Part shown: one piece after another, positions 10,991 through 22,192 of the stretch
How positions within the stretch are numbered: the stretch's first letter is position 1
Layout: the number at the start of each line of letters is the position of its first letter
Source of the DNA: Climacteris rufus
Lineage: Eukaryota > Chordata > Aves > Passeriformes > Climacteridae
NCBI GenBank assembly: GCA_013398175.1
Contig: VZRZ01004364.1
Span: 186,001 to 250,000, forward strand
Direction of reading: 5' to 3'
Length of the DNA: 64,000 nucleotides
Notes under the pieces: model-generated
Database searches by the model: none
Seen by the model: the letters and a program-made list of their open reading frames with translations, nothing else
What the model was told of the DNA's origin: nothing
Position numbers and translations under genes: made by a program

Positions 10991-13900
10991 ATCCACACAG
11001 AGCAAATACTTCATTGAAAAATAAGCTGGAATCTGCCCTGATACAAGGCAGTGGCCCTGTGGGCTGAGAGCTGATTTGGTCCCAGCAGCTTGGCACCTTC
11101 TTGCACTAAAAGTCACTATTTGCTCCAAGTGGACACGATAGGCAAAGGATTCTCTGACAGGCAACGGTATAAGGAGCAAGCGATTTTTTTTTTCCTATTC
11201 ACTGACACAAAATGATCTAAGAATGAGCCACAGAGAAGTGGTAAATGGGACAATAAAGGGAATCAATCAGGAAAACTGAGGGGAAAGGAAGAAGGAGGGG
11301 AGAAGGTACCGGGGAGGGGGAAATGATGTATGGGTGTGGAGGTAGCCAACACACAGGAAGGATATGGGTACAACAGTTAGTTCAGATGCTTAACTCCTAA
11401 ATACACTGTGCCTTCCTGATAAGTAGGACATCAGTGGGGTTAATGACTAGGCTAAATGTCAGAATACAAGCCTCATCAAAACAAAAGGTAGGTAAAGGGG
11501 GAAAAAAAACAGAAACAATGAATACGAGACATTAAAGATTTCTTTACAATGCAAAAATGCTCTCTTCATACCCAGTCTCCCCCACAACTATGTATATTTA
11601 TTCTGCCACTTACCAGCACCTTGAGGATGATATCTTCTTCTGTACTGATCCTGAAACTTCTGTCCACACGCTGTTGTCATTTAACTGGTGAAGTGCCTTT
11701 AATTCCACTCCTAAGAATGAACACTGGTATATTTGGCTCCTGTTCCAGTGGCATAGGTGATGTCCCTCAGGTTCCAAGGAGCTTTACAGCTCATCTTCTA
11801 GAGGTGTCACTGCGTGAATTCTAAGCCAGTGTCAGGCACAGGTGTCCCTCTGTGACTGATATAACTGGTATTACAAAAGCCAGATACCCAAAGGTATCCA
11901 GTTACAAGCACCTACAGAGGCAGAACATTGATAGAAAAGCAGCAAGGTAATCACAAGTGTGCTTTTCAGAGATTTTGAGGTGTTAAACCCTCTAAAGAGT
12001 GAGACCAGAGAAAGTAACAACTCAGAAGTCCTGAAGACCTCCATCAGTCAAAGGATTAAGTGGTGACTTAACAAAGCAGTGCTTTGACAAAGAACTGAAC
12101 TCAAATAGCAAGTCTATATTTAGATGCTGTGGAATGCTTTGCTGATCTCCTTTTTTTTCTGTTAAATTGACCTTCTTGCCCAGAGAGGCTGAGAAGTCAA
12201 CTTGTTACCAGTTACTGTTGTGCTCTGTTCTCCTGCCCGGTTTGCAGCTCAATATTTATGGCAGACAACATCGAGCCCAGTGAAAGGAGCTGCAATTCCC
12301 AAACCTCCTCTTCGTGCCATCAGCAGCTTTCAGCAGACACGGGTTCAAAGGAATGTGAGAACAAACCTCATTCCCCAAGGATGTAGGTCAGTCTGAAGGG
12401 CTGCTATGTAACTACAGGCACAGTTTTCCCAGATAAATTATGGCTCACAGTGTGAGACATAGGCTCTAATTGAGTAAAATGTACTGATCCTCTTACTCAA
12501 TGGGGCTTTGTTTTCAATTAGGATGTGGTTCCCCTTGGCCTTGAATTTTTCAGGGGTGATTTCTGGATGAGAAGGGGGAAAAGGGCAAAGGAAGCCCAAG
12601 GACACTCATTAGCGCTGATCTGTGCTGATCTCCATTCTCAGTGTAGATGTGGCCCTATCGCTGTCCATCCCTGCTAAGATATTTCCTCATAGCCTTAGTT
12701 ACAGCTTTTGCTACCTGTGGTGCTCCACAAACTGCATGGTAAATCCAAGACTATTTAGCTGTTTCATTTTAGGATCAGAAAAGACCATGATGACCACACA
12801 AGGTGCCCAGCTACACAACATGGGCCATCTGCTTTCATCCCATGATTTCTGTCACAAGCCCTTTTGCTTAAAAGCAGGTTTATCTATAAAAATAAACCTT
12901 AAGAATGGAGAAACCTTCACGGATATTTAGGCAATCTTCAAAAATCAGAATTTTTCTTGTTCCGTTTGCAGTAGAGACCATACTTATTTTAAGTCTTCAG
13001 TTGACCCCCTCACTGCTCTTTTTTGCCCCTAAAAATGAGCTTTGTATTTCTGTTGTCATACTACTTTCAGCCCTCTGCTCACACTAGGAAATTTTAGTTA
13101 CTTTTTACTATTAGTAGTCAACTGTATCATGTAATATGTACAATTCTAGATATTATGGAATCTGGAAAATGAATTTACAACTGCTTCCAGTACATAGCAG
13201 CAGCAGTAGGAGCTGATGAGACCTGATGAATAATATCTCTTGTCTGGTTTTCCTTAATAATGATCATAAAAAGATATACAATTTTTCATGGGCACTGAAT
13301 GACACATACATCCTATATCAATACAGAATGAAATGGTATTTCCACTACTTGCAAGCAATTTTCTGTATCTTTCTTGTTCTGGGCATTTTTGGATGCTCCA
13401 TAACCAACAAATGACAGGATAGCTTTGCAAAGATATCAAAATAAATTACAAATATAATTGTGTGGCTGGATTGAAAAAGACAGTTATTGTTTGAATTAAG
13501 GGTTTCACTTCATTGTAAGCACAAGACTCACAGCATGGATCCAGACACTGGGCTCTCACAACTTGTGCCACTGTTTCTGCATGTGGGATTTGTACCAAAA
13601 CATCCACAAAAATTGCAATGGGAAAGACAGTGCCTGAAATCAGACTTGGACATATATTGATTCAACTCACTGATGACAATGGTTTACTGTAGCAGCTTTG
13701 CTCCTGACTGAAATAACATTATACTAGATAAATAGCAGTGGAATGGGAAATAGTTTTAGGATATAGACTCATTCACCAGTATGTAGATCATATAAAAATT
13801 AATAGTATGGAACTTATCACTTTGTAAAACATTAAGATCTTTAGAACATAAAAAGTGATGAGGAAAATTTACATTTCTTCCTCTGCAAACTCACATTGTG

Positions 13901-14083
13901 TCTCTTGCTACTTTTCTGACAAGTCTTCCTATTGCTGAGGGAAATGGACTCTGAAAACTCAGCTTGACCCTGGAAAGGCAAACAAATAAGTCTGGCAAGC
14001 AACATGCAAACACTTTTCCGCCTGTGTAAGTGGGAAATAATTTCATTATTTATGCCCCATCAGAGAGGGCAAGGGAGACAGAG
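10991..14083. other. Unique sequence, no gene seen
   Basis: Mostly featureless AT-rich sequence. A purine-rich, G-run-containing stretch at 11280-11321 (runs of 4, 4, 4 and 5 G with loops of about 13, 10 and 1 base) could form only a weak G-quadruplex. There is a T run near 11183-11196. Open frames reach 102 codons at 12622-12930 but show no domain. Confidence 0.5.
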
Positions 14084-14383
14084 AGGACTTTTTCTAAGGG
14101 CATGAAGGCATAGGGCAAGGGGGAATGGCTTCAAACTGAGAGTAGCTTTAGATTAGATATCAAGAAAAAAACCTTGACTTGAGGCTGGTGAGGTCCTGGC
14201 ACAGGTTGCCCAGAGAAGCTGTGGCTTCCCCATCCCTGTAAGTGTCCAAGGCCAGGCTGGATGGGACTTTGAGCAGCCTGGTCTAGCAGAAGGTGTCCCT
14301 ACCCATGGCGAGGTAGGGTGGAATGAGACAATATTTAGGGTTCCTTCCAGCCCAAACCATTCCATGGTATGACCTTTTCCCCA
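14084..14383 (+). mobile_element. CR1 LINE 3'-end fragment, about 300 bp (longest here)
   Basis: Plus-strand CR1 3' end. It begins in the block 'ttctaagggcatgaaggcat', continues through 'agggcaagggggaatggctt', 'tagattagatatcaag', 'ggcacaggttgcccagagaa', 'gccaggctggatggg', 'agaaggtgtccctaccc' and 'ttccttccagcccaaacc', and ends at 'attccatggtatgac'. It is the most 5'-extended copy in the window. A minus-strand frame of 114 codons (14153-14497) is antisense CR1 and should not be annotated. Confidence 0.95.
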
Positions 14384-16582
14384 CACAGAAAAGTGTTTGG
14401 AAACACCAGTAGGAGAAAGATGCTTGTGACACTCAACTGTGGTCAAAGCCAAGCCAGAAGTGACAATATAAGTTAGGGAACTTGCAGGCTGCCTCATACT
14501 TCAGGGATCTGTGTGTGTTTCTTTTGGGGATAGCTGTGACTTGGTCAACACCTTTGGAAGAAGGAGATTGCTGGATGGAAACATCTGTTTGGTGGGAACA
14601 TTTTTCTGTTTGGAATGGGCAAACTGGAGCTTGGGGAGGAGGGGATGAATTATTCAATGATGGAGTTTTGCTGTAGGAAGGAGTGAATTTCAAACCTTTT
14701 TGGCAATGCCACTCAGTGAATCATTGAAAAGAAACAGCAGCCATACCTCCCTCAACTTTTGCAACTGCTGAAAACTGAGCACCAAGTTGTCTCAGTTGTG
14801 ACAAAACAGATTGATTCTCTTCTGCCTCTGCAACACACAGCATTTCACTGACTTGTAAAATACACTCACATGTGCATTTTCTCTTGTCTTTCCTTTTTCG
14901 CACAGCAATTGGGAAATTATTTTAACCTTGATTTTTTATTTTAGGACATAAACATTCAATGACAGAGAAACATTGTCTCTGTAATTTATGCTTTTGGGAA
15001 ATGATACACAATTCAGTGAATATCAAACAAGAGTTTATATATAGCCTTTAGGGAAAGATATACACAGTATGTTGAGCCAAAATCGTGTCAAAAATATTCC
15101 AGTGAACATATGTCACACATTTATGCATTTGTAGGATATTTTATACTGACAGGTCAGCAGATGCTTTACTTTGTTTCAGGGATCTCTGCCCAAGTGTTTT
15201 GTTCCACTCCTAAATTTAGTGACACTGAAAATTTGTCCTGGTGTTAATAAATTCTCTTATTCAGATTGATTTCCTTAGAAAAGGAGAAGATAAATTCAAG
15301 GAAATTCTCTACAGCTACAGTAGATTAGTTCCTTTCATTGGGAAAGAAGATTCAGTGAAATAAAAAACCAGAAATGTATGTAAAAATTTGTAAATATATA
15401 TTTATTTAATTCAGTTTTCTGGCAACTAAAGAATTTTGGATTTAAAATAGTTTCTCATAAACAAACCTCATAAAGATAACATAATTTCAACCAAAATATA
15501 AAAATATTGCACAGACCAATCCAGATGAGGATGTTTTAATATGGTGACAAGTACTAGCTCTAAAATCCTTTAGTTTCATATTTTGGTGGATTGCTAAGGA
15601 CTGTTTTCACCTGCTGTGAAACCCTTTCTGTACCTACAAGCCAAAAAAATTATTCCAGCATGGCTGGATCCACACAGCCATGCTATCAAAAACTTCTGAT
15701 TGTATTTGTAGTTCGGTTATTCTGTCTGTGCTCTTCCCACAGCAGCCTATATTCCCTTGTGAGTGGAAACCAGTTCAAATTAAAATGATATATGCATGGA
15801 GTGAGAGTATAACTCCATCTAGGCTGTGCTCTTCAGCTGGTGTAACTAAATCACTGCCCACAGCTTTGCATGCTCATAGTGGATATAGATTTGATGGCAG
15901 GGATTTATATAGTGGCCTTGGCTTAAGTGGGGTCAGTATTGATAGCTCTAATACAGCTCTGTAATTACAAATGAGGCCTCATCACTGGTGGCAGCATTTC
16001 CTGTGGGTCTGTGAAGTGAGTAGCCAGGGCACGGCCAGAAATTTTGGCTGTGTGATGCTTAACAGTGCCCCAAAGACTGACAAAGCAGTGGCCAATGAAG
16101 AGGAGGTGTCAGTCACTGGTGAGATCGGGACTGCTGCACAGAGCAGGTGCAGATGGTTAATTTTGGGTGCAGAAAGTAGGTTTTGGGTGCAGCCAGAATG
16201 ATGCAGAGTTGGGATTCACAATGAGGATACAGCAGTGTCATCTCCAGGGGATCTCTTCTGCTGTGGAAGATGTCCTCTTTCTTTTCTTCCAGGCAGACCA
16301 TTCATCTCAAAATACTCAATGATATTGTCAAATCCCCTTTCCAAAGCTTGGGTGGATGTGTGGCTCATACTTGTCATTTGCACAAGTTAGGTTGGCTCCT
16401 TCCCAATCTGTCATACTGATCCTTTGGTGCATTGCTTCTGTTTGTAATGATCCTTTCACCAGTTTTCACCTTGTTCTTATGAACAGTTTTGGCATTTTAA
16501 AAGGGAAGGAATATTGTTTTTCTTGGTATGGTCTTTTTACCCCATCCCTTCTTGAAATTTCTTGTACAATATGCAGAGCTCT
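14384..16582. other. Unique sequence, no gene seen
   Basis: No gene was recognised. Two copies of the 12-mer ttttgggtgcag lie 20 bases apart at 16161-16172 and 16181-16192. There is AT-rich sequence around 15360-15420. Frames at 15680-15964 and 14482-14676 carry no recognisable domain. Confidence 0.5.
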
Positions 16583-16660
16583 AGTCCCTGTCCATGACAG
16601 GGGGATTGGAACCAGACAAACTTTAAGGTCCCTTCCAACCCAAACCATTCTGTGATTCCG
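16583..16660 (+). mobile_element. Short CR1 3'-terminal fragment
   Basis: The last 75 or so bases of CR1 on the plus strand: 'ccatgacagggggattgg', 'aactttaaggtcccttccaa' and 'cccaaaccattctgtgattc'. It is strongly 5'-truncated. Confidence 0.93.
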
Positions 16661-19600
16661 ATTGTCTTCTAGCATGAAGTTTTTTGATACCACTGCTTAT
16701 ACTATTGTCAGATCACCTTTGCTGATTGCTCATAGGGGATCTCAGATTCTCTGCTGTGCCCTTCACAGTGACACAAAGAGTAGTTTTGGTGAGTTGTGAA
16801 GAACCTTATTGCTGAGCTCTCCTACCTGATGGACCTCCTGTCCATGGATAGCCTGGAGAAGGCAGTCGGTGGCATAGAGGGGAGAAAGGGATCAGAGATT
16901 TCCACTCAGTGAAGGTCTTCTCTGATGATCAGGAAACACTGGGGAAATGAGACAAGCTGGGAGCAGGAAGGATAACCCAAAACTGTTTAGAAATGCCTGT
17001 TGACAGAGGTAAGAGCCTTTACTTTCTTTACCCCTTCTGTTTTAGTGTGATTTCAAGGGGATTTACTCAAACAGAAATGCTCTGGACCTATGTGCTGCTC
17101 CCTCCTTCCCACCTTGTATTTCTCACTAAAATGGAGACCATATGCCATCGTCCTAAAGGATAAGAAGGAATAAATCAGGAAGATGATGGCAGTGTTTGCA
17201 TATACCAGGACAAGCTGATTTTATGCTATCTTGTTTCAGTCTAACTTGCATTTTATTCCAAGCTTGTTTAGTGTGAAGAGAATATGAAACTGTTCCAGAA
17301 TCATCCAAAATGGAAATTGTGACAGATGGCAATAAAAAAAAATATCCATAATGGGTCCCATTTTGTTTTATACTCTTAGGGCAAGGTTATTGCTACAGTT
17401 ATCGTCTTAAACTCTGTTTTATTTTTATAGCTATGATAGTAGTTAACGTTGCCTGTGCCTAGCCAGCTGCCTCGACTGAATAAAATGTCTCTAACAGCTT
17501 TGTGTAGCCAACTGGGGGAGCAAATAGTGTGGGAACTGCTCCAAACTGCTGGTTTAAAATCCAAAAGGGAAATAAACGGGAGCTCTTACAATATCAGGGA
17601 AAAACACCTGCAGAAAAAGTGGCAAAGAGAAGGAAACCCAGCTCAAAAAAGGCAGATTGAACCAATGGATTTATGTCTTGGCACTGGAGGGACAAGTGAA
17701 GAGGAGCAGCAGGGGTGTCTGGGTGGCAGCAGCATCAGAGAGTGTCTGTCAAAAAAGCCTGTGGACAAATCAGGTCTGGAGGCTTTATCAGAACATTTAC
17801 TCTTTGAAAAAAAATATTAATTTTTAATTGAAAAGCAGCTTTGGTACACTTATCAGTAATATCAATTGTGTTTATACATTCAGACTGAACAATTTCTCAT
17901 AGGTTTAATTATCTGATTTATTTTTCAATTACATGGTGGGTTTTTCTGCTAATTGACAAAATATTTTTACAATATAGATACAATATACCGGTCAGAATAA
18001 ATTATGTTCTTAAATATTTTTCATTTAAGTGAAACTATCCAGTGTTGCATTTACAAATATTTGCTGTGCAGTTATTGTTCAGCTCAGACTTTAATTTCTT
18101 TTGAGCAGCTCCTAATCCCAAACTGCAAGCAGAATTGTCTTTCTGAGGCATTTAGCGACCCCATAAACTAAGAATATGTTTTTAAGAACACACTAATGTT
18201 CAAACATTCAATAGTTATAGTGGCAATTGCTTTGCTTTCCTGTAGCTAAAGGAAATTAAATCAAATTTCAGTGTGTCCCCTCTAAAAACTTTTAGCTGTT
18301 TCTGTATACAGTTTAATAAAATGCTCAGAACCTGTCTGATATAAGCCATGTGTGATTATATCAGAAATAAAACACTAAAAGTAATAAAATAGGCGAGTTT
18401 CAGCGCAGATCTCCACCTACAGAAGATGGGAAAGCAGAACTTCCATTCCAGCCATATCGCCTTTTATACTGTCTCAGAATAAATGAACATATGGTGAATA
18501 AGGATGTGACTCTTCCCACCTAACTCTAGCATTAAAAAACACTGAAAAAATAAACTTTTAATCCAAGTCCACTGTATAGTCTCTCACTCATCTGTGCCCC
18601 AGTTTTCCCTGGGATCACAGGGAGAGGGAAGCACATTGCCTGTCCATCATTTATGGACAAATTTTATGCACAATATTGGCCTTTAGAGGTGTCTGACACT
18701 TCCACTTGATTACAGAGAAATCTCACAGAGGTGACTGTCACTGCTCACCAGAGGTCTGGGTGGCTGGATGGTTTTCAGACACATGTGGGCACAGATCCCC
18801 GGATTACACACCACTTCAGTAAAAAAAGCAGGTCACCCATAGTCATGACTGGTTCTAATACACCCACAAAGACTCTCCCAAACCTGAAAAGCCTTCAGTG
18901 AGAGGGCATTCATTTCAATGTGTTATTGTTCCATTCACTCCCATTTCTCTCCTACTGGGAAATGCAAGAGTCTGGAACAACACAGACATTTTCATGGAAC
19001 AGCACATTTCTGTCTCTCATTAGCACTTCAGCTGTCATATTTTACCACAAAAATCTGTACTCATGCTACTACATGTAGCATATGTTACATAGCTCTGATT
19101 AACCATATTTCAATAGTATATTTACTATGAGAAATAAAGGAAATTCTCTTTCAGATCTGTGATTAATCGTAATATCCCCCGCTTGAAATCTTACACAAGC
19201 ACGATGCAAGTGGGGTATAGTTGACGGAGAATCTAAGATTAATTGATAAGATTCAAGTATAATGTTTTAGTTGATTAGCTATTCAAAACACAACCAAAAT
19301 TATTCCAAGTATGTCTGAATAGTATAATGTCTGGAATTTGAAACATGACTAAGGATACCTTGAAGTGGAGACGTTTTTGTTAACGACAATTTAAGTAAGT
19401 TTGTTATTTAGTTTTTTTCCTGATGAATACAGGTAGCTGAAATTATTTACAGTATTGTATGTCTCTCTGTCTCTATTTCTTGCAGTAATTCACCACCTTT
19501 TCTGTATCCATCTATTCAAATAACCAGGTACTATGGGCAGGTGTGTCTTTCCAAACCAGGCAGAACAAAGACCTTCTTCCTCCTGAAGGCATTGGGAAGA

Positions 19601-20079
19601 TAGGTGGATTCCCACTCTCCATGGCTGAACAGTGGTGATAGTATTTGACATGAAGTGAAGGAATTCAGAGCTGAAGAGGACCATCCTGTATTTTGAGATT
19701 TCTGCACACACGGCACACTTTATCAGAACATTCTTCTGTGTGACCCAACCTGGAGATTTTATTTAAAATTGCTACATTGAAATGTTAAAATGTGACTGTT
19801 CGATCTTTGTCTGGTGGTCCAGCATTGTATTATAATAGTCACTCTTTCTTTAAAAAATTTTTTTTTTTTTTAAATTGTGATTCTGGTTTCCCAGCAGTGG
19901 TGAACTAGAGATAAGACAGACTTGAAAGCAAGCTCTAACTTTGGGAGTGTGATAGGATATAACCTTCCTACGGCTTCCTCTCCTGCTGCTGCTAATCACT
20001 GACATTTGAAGGTGAAAGCTGCACGTCACACAGAATCCCAGAGGGCTGTGTGAGTCCTGTGTCTCGGGGCTCAGTGTGA
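16661..20079. other. Unique sequence, no gene seen, no CR1
   Basis: The start of an 11.6-kb interval without recognisable CR1. A 123-codon plus-strand frame at 17449-17820 is polar and lysine/glutamate-rich but has no domain, and nothing around it supports a gene. The frame's upstream region has no obvious promoter or splice acceptor. A T14 run at 19858-19871 is flanked by A-rich bases. A 9-bp inverted repeat lies at 18336-18364. Confidence 0.5.
18336..18364. repeat. Inverted repeat, 9-bp perfect arms
   Basis: CTGATATAA and its exact reverse complement TTATATCAG are separated by 11 bases. The hairpin is short and AT-rich, so it would be weak. In AT-rich sequence an inverted repeat of this size is not far from chance. 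Confidence 0.6.
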
Positions 20080-20300
20080 TCTCTTTGCAGGCTGTGACTC
20101 TTCGCAGCTTCTGCTAAAGCTGCTCTTTGCATTCGGCCTGGCTGCCGGTGCCGTTTGTGGGTTATTTATAACGGGACCTGCTGCATTATGGAATACGCTT
20201 TGCATACAACAGACATTCCTAACAAAATCAATAAACCCTCAGCCCTTTGAAAGGTAACATTCCCCTTAGTCTGCATTTGTTCCTTGAAAAAGATCTTGGG
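20080..20300. promoter_or_regulatory. Candidate conserved non-coding element
   Basis: A compact unique block, richer in GC than its surroundings at its left end. It contains TTTATAAC, GCATTATGGAATACG and TTTGCATA words in quick succession (20164-20206), followed by AATCAATAAACC near 20227. These resemble caudal/HOX-, TEAD- and POU-type sites. No repeat or coding frame explains the block. The call rests on motif texture alone; no alignment could be made. Confidence 0.25.
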
Positions 20301-20797
20301 CCAAGGCCAGGGCTTCCAGATCCTACTGTATTACAAGTAGTAAATAATAACTATTTCTAAGAGAACGCGGGTCTGACCAAGGCCAGGCTGTTCAGTTATC
20401 CTTGTGCTGGCACTTCTCTTCCTCTTACCGAACAAACCACGAGAACCAGGAGGAACTGAAAGGGGAAACATTAAAAACCACAGGCTTAATACACAGGTCT
20501 TAGCAATGCTCCTGTGGCTTTTGTCTTCCTATGAACCCTTCCCCCTCCGCTCTGCTGTACAAAGCAAACAGCAGTGACATTCGGCAGACACTTCAATAGC
20601 AGAGCAGACTGCAGCTGCAGATATTTAGCAGACAATTTGTATTCCTAGGCATCAGCTAAAAAGCAGGGTTGCTCAGCGTCATTCGAACAAAAAGCCCAAA
20701 ATCATGTAGCAGATTGCACGTCTCCTCTATCTCTGAAAGTGATATGCCTTTATTCCTCTTCTGGAGTTATTCCCCTTACCAGTGTGCTGCCTGCAAT

Positions 20798-20820
20798 AAA
20801 AAAAAAAAAAAAGAAAAAAA
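20798..20820. repeat. A-rich tract
   Basis: Fifteen A, one G and seven A. An AATAAA-like hexamer overlaps its start, so it could be the tail of an old retrotransposed sequence, but I recognise no transcript upstream and see no target-site duplication. Confidence 0.85.
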
Positions 20821-21554
20821 GTGTAATTTTCCCCATATTTTGATTTTTCAGATACTTTTTATTTTAATTACTTTTAATGTAATGGGTACCCCATTAATAG
20901 AGCACTTCTTCCCATTGCTTTGATTGTTCAGATCCACTACAATGGAAATAGCATTTCGTCATCAAGGCAGGGCAGGGGCAGAAAGCACAGCAGGTAACAT
21001 TGCAGAATTCTCTGTATTTAGACAGAGTTTACTGATTACCAGTGACGCAGTTAAAGCCAAACTACATCTCTAGTAATTTTCAGAAAATGTGCTTGCTTTA
21101 AACTTGCTGCAAACATTTGCAATTGTATTTTGTTTAGAGGGTTGTTGGACAAAAAATGTGTTGTTGATGCAAATGTGACCGGTCCTAAGGAGCCAGAAAA
21201 TTTCTTTCAGCAAGACTGGAAGTGCAATTTCTTGTTGGCTCGGCAGCTGGGTTAAGTTTTATGTGCTTATCTAAACATACCCTTTAAACTCCCTTGATTC
21301 AGCCACCCCACTAGGTAAGATGCAGCACCAGGAGAGGTGCTGGTTGCCTGTGCACAGCACAATGTTCTCACTGACAGTCAGAGCTATGAGTGGAGTTTAT
21401 ACACAGAGGCAGTTGTGCAAGGGGGATTGTGCCTGTGCAGGTTGCAGACGGGCATAGATAGAAAAGCCCACCCTCACAGATCCTTTTGGGACTGCTACTG
21501 AGCTGCACTTCTACCATAACCACCTCAGCAACATCCACTGCACTGGGGTTCAGG

Positions 21555-21578
21555 ACCTTGTCCTGTCAAGGACAAGGT
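21555..21578. repeat. Short perfect hairpin (9-bp stem, 6-nt loop)
   Basis: ACCTTGTCC, the loop TGTCAA, then the exact complement GGACAAGGT. The stem has five G-C pairs and a tight loop, so it would fold in RNA or single-stranded DNA. No T run follows and no gene is nearby, so it is not a terminator. Confidence 0.75.
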
Positions 21579-22157
21579 GGCCTTAATGCGTAGGGAAATG
21601 AGTGAGGCCATTCTGATTTTGTGGTGTCTTTTACTGGCACCAGCACGAAAAAGCATTATAAAAGTCTGGGAACTGTTAGAATGAGAAATGGAGTCATGGA
21701 GGAATCAAGTTTTTCTTTCTTTTACTTATTGTGTTGTGCTAACACAAGTGCTGGTATGCAAAATAAGACGTACCTACTCAAAAATCTTTCACTGAATGGT
21801 TGATGTCTGGCTAACAGAAGGGAAGAAAAACAAAAGATGTGAAACTTCTATTGCTGAATATGATTTTTGCATCCAGCAAGGAAGTGTCATGAATTCCCAG
21901 CCAAAGAAGCCCTGGAAGAACACACCTGCAGCAAGTGGCTCTCTGCCTGCTGGCAAGCCAGTGTTCCAAGCATTCCAAAGCCTGACTGCAGTCAAGGGAC
22001 TCCTTATCTGCCAGCAGGATGAGCATGGGAAAGGGAAGAAACTTATTCATTGAATGCATTATTTGTCATGAGTTATTTTCTCAGAACTGTTTCTGACATA
22101 GAAATCAATTGTCCTGTGAAATAAAGTTCCACTAGGGCATCACTACTTGACACACTC

Positions 22158-22192
22158 AGTCTAGAAAGGGAGTCTAGAGTTAGTCTAGAAAG
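22158..22192. repeat. Three direct copies of an AGTCTAGA-type unit
   Basis: AGTCTAGAAAG (22158-22168), AGTCTAGAG (22171-22179) and AGTCTAGAAAG (22182-22192) lie head to tail with start-to-start spacings of 13 and 11 bases. Each contains GTCT, the half of the known SMAD-type GTCTAGAC palindrome. A local duplication is the simpler explanation. Confidence 0.7.

Noticed and set aside
11280..11321. G-run tract as a G-quadruplex
   Set aside because: Loops of about 13 and 10 bases exceed the usual limit of about 7, so stability would be doubtful.
14153..14497. 114-codon minus-strand frame
   Set aside because: Most of it is antisense to the CR1 fragment at 14084-14383.
17449..17820. 123-codon polar plus-strand frame
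   Set aside because: Considered as a small gene because of its Lys/Glu content, but there is no domain, no acceptor or promoter upstream, and its length is not exceptional for 64 kb.
19490..19620. Possible old CR1 (words like 'actatgggcaggtgtgtct')
   Set aside because: Only a few words resemble CR1 and the flanking blocks do not follow in the right order.
20760..20820. Processed pseudogene ending in a poly-A tail
   Set aside because: An A-rich tract after AATAAA is present, but no recognisable transcript or target-site duplication lies upstream.
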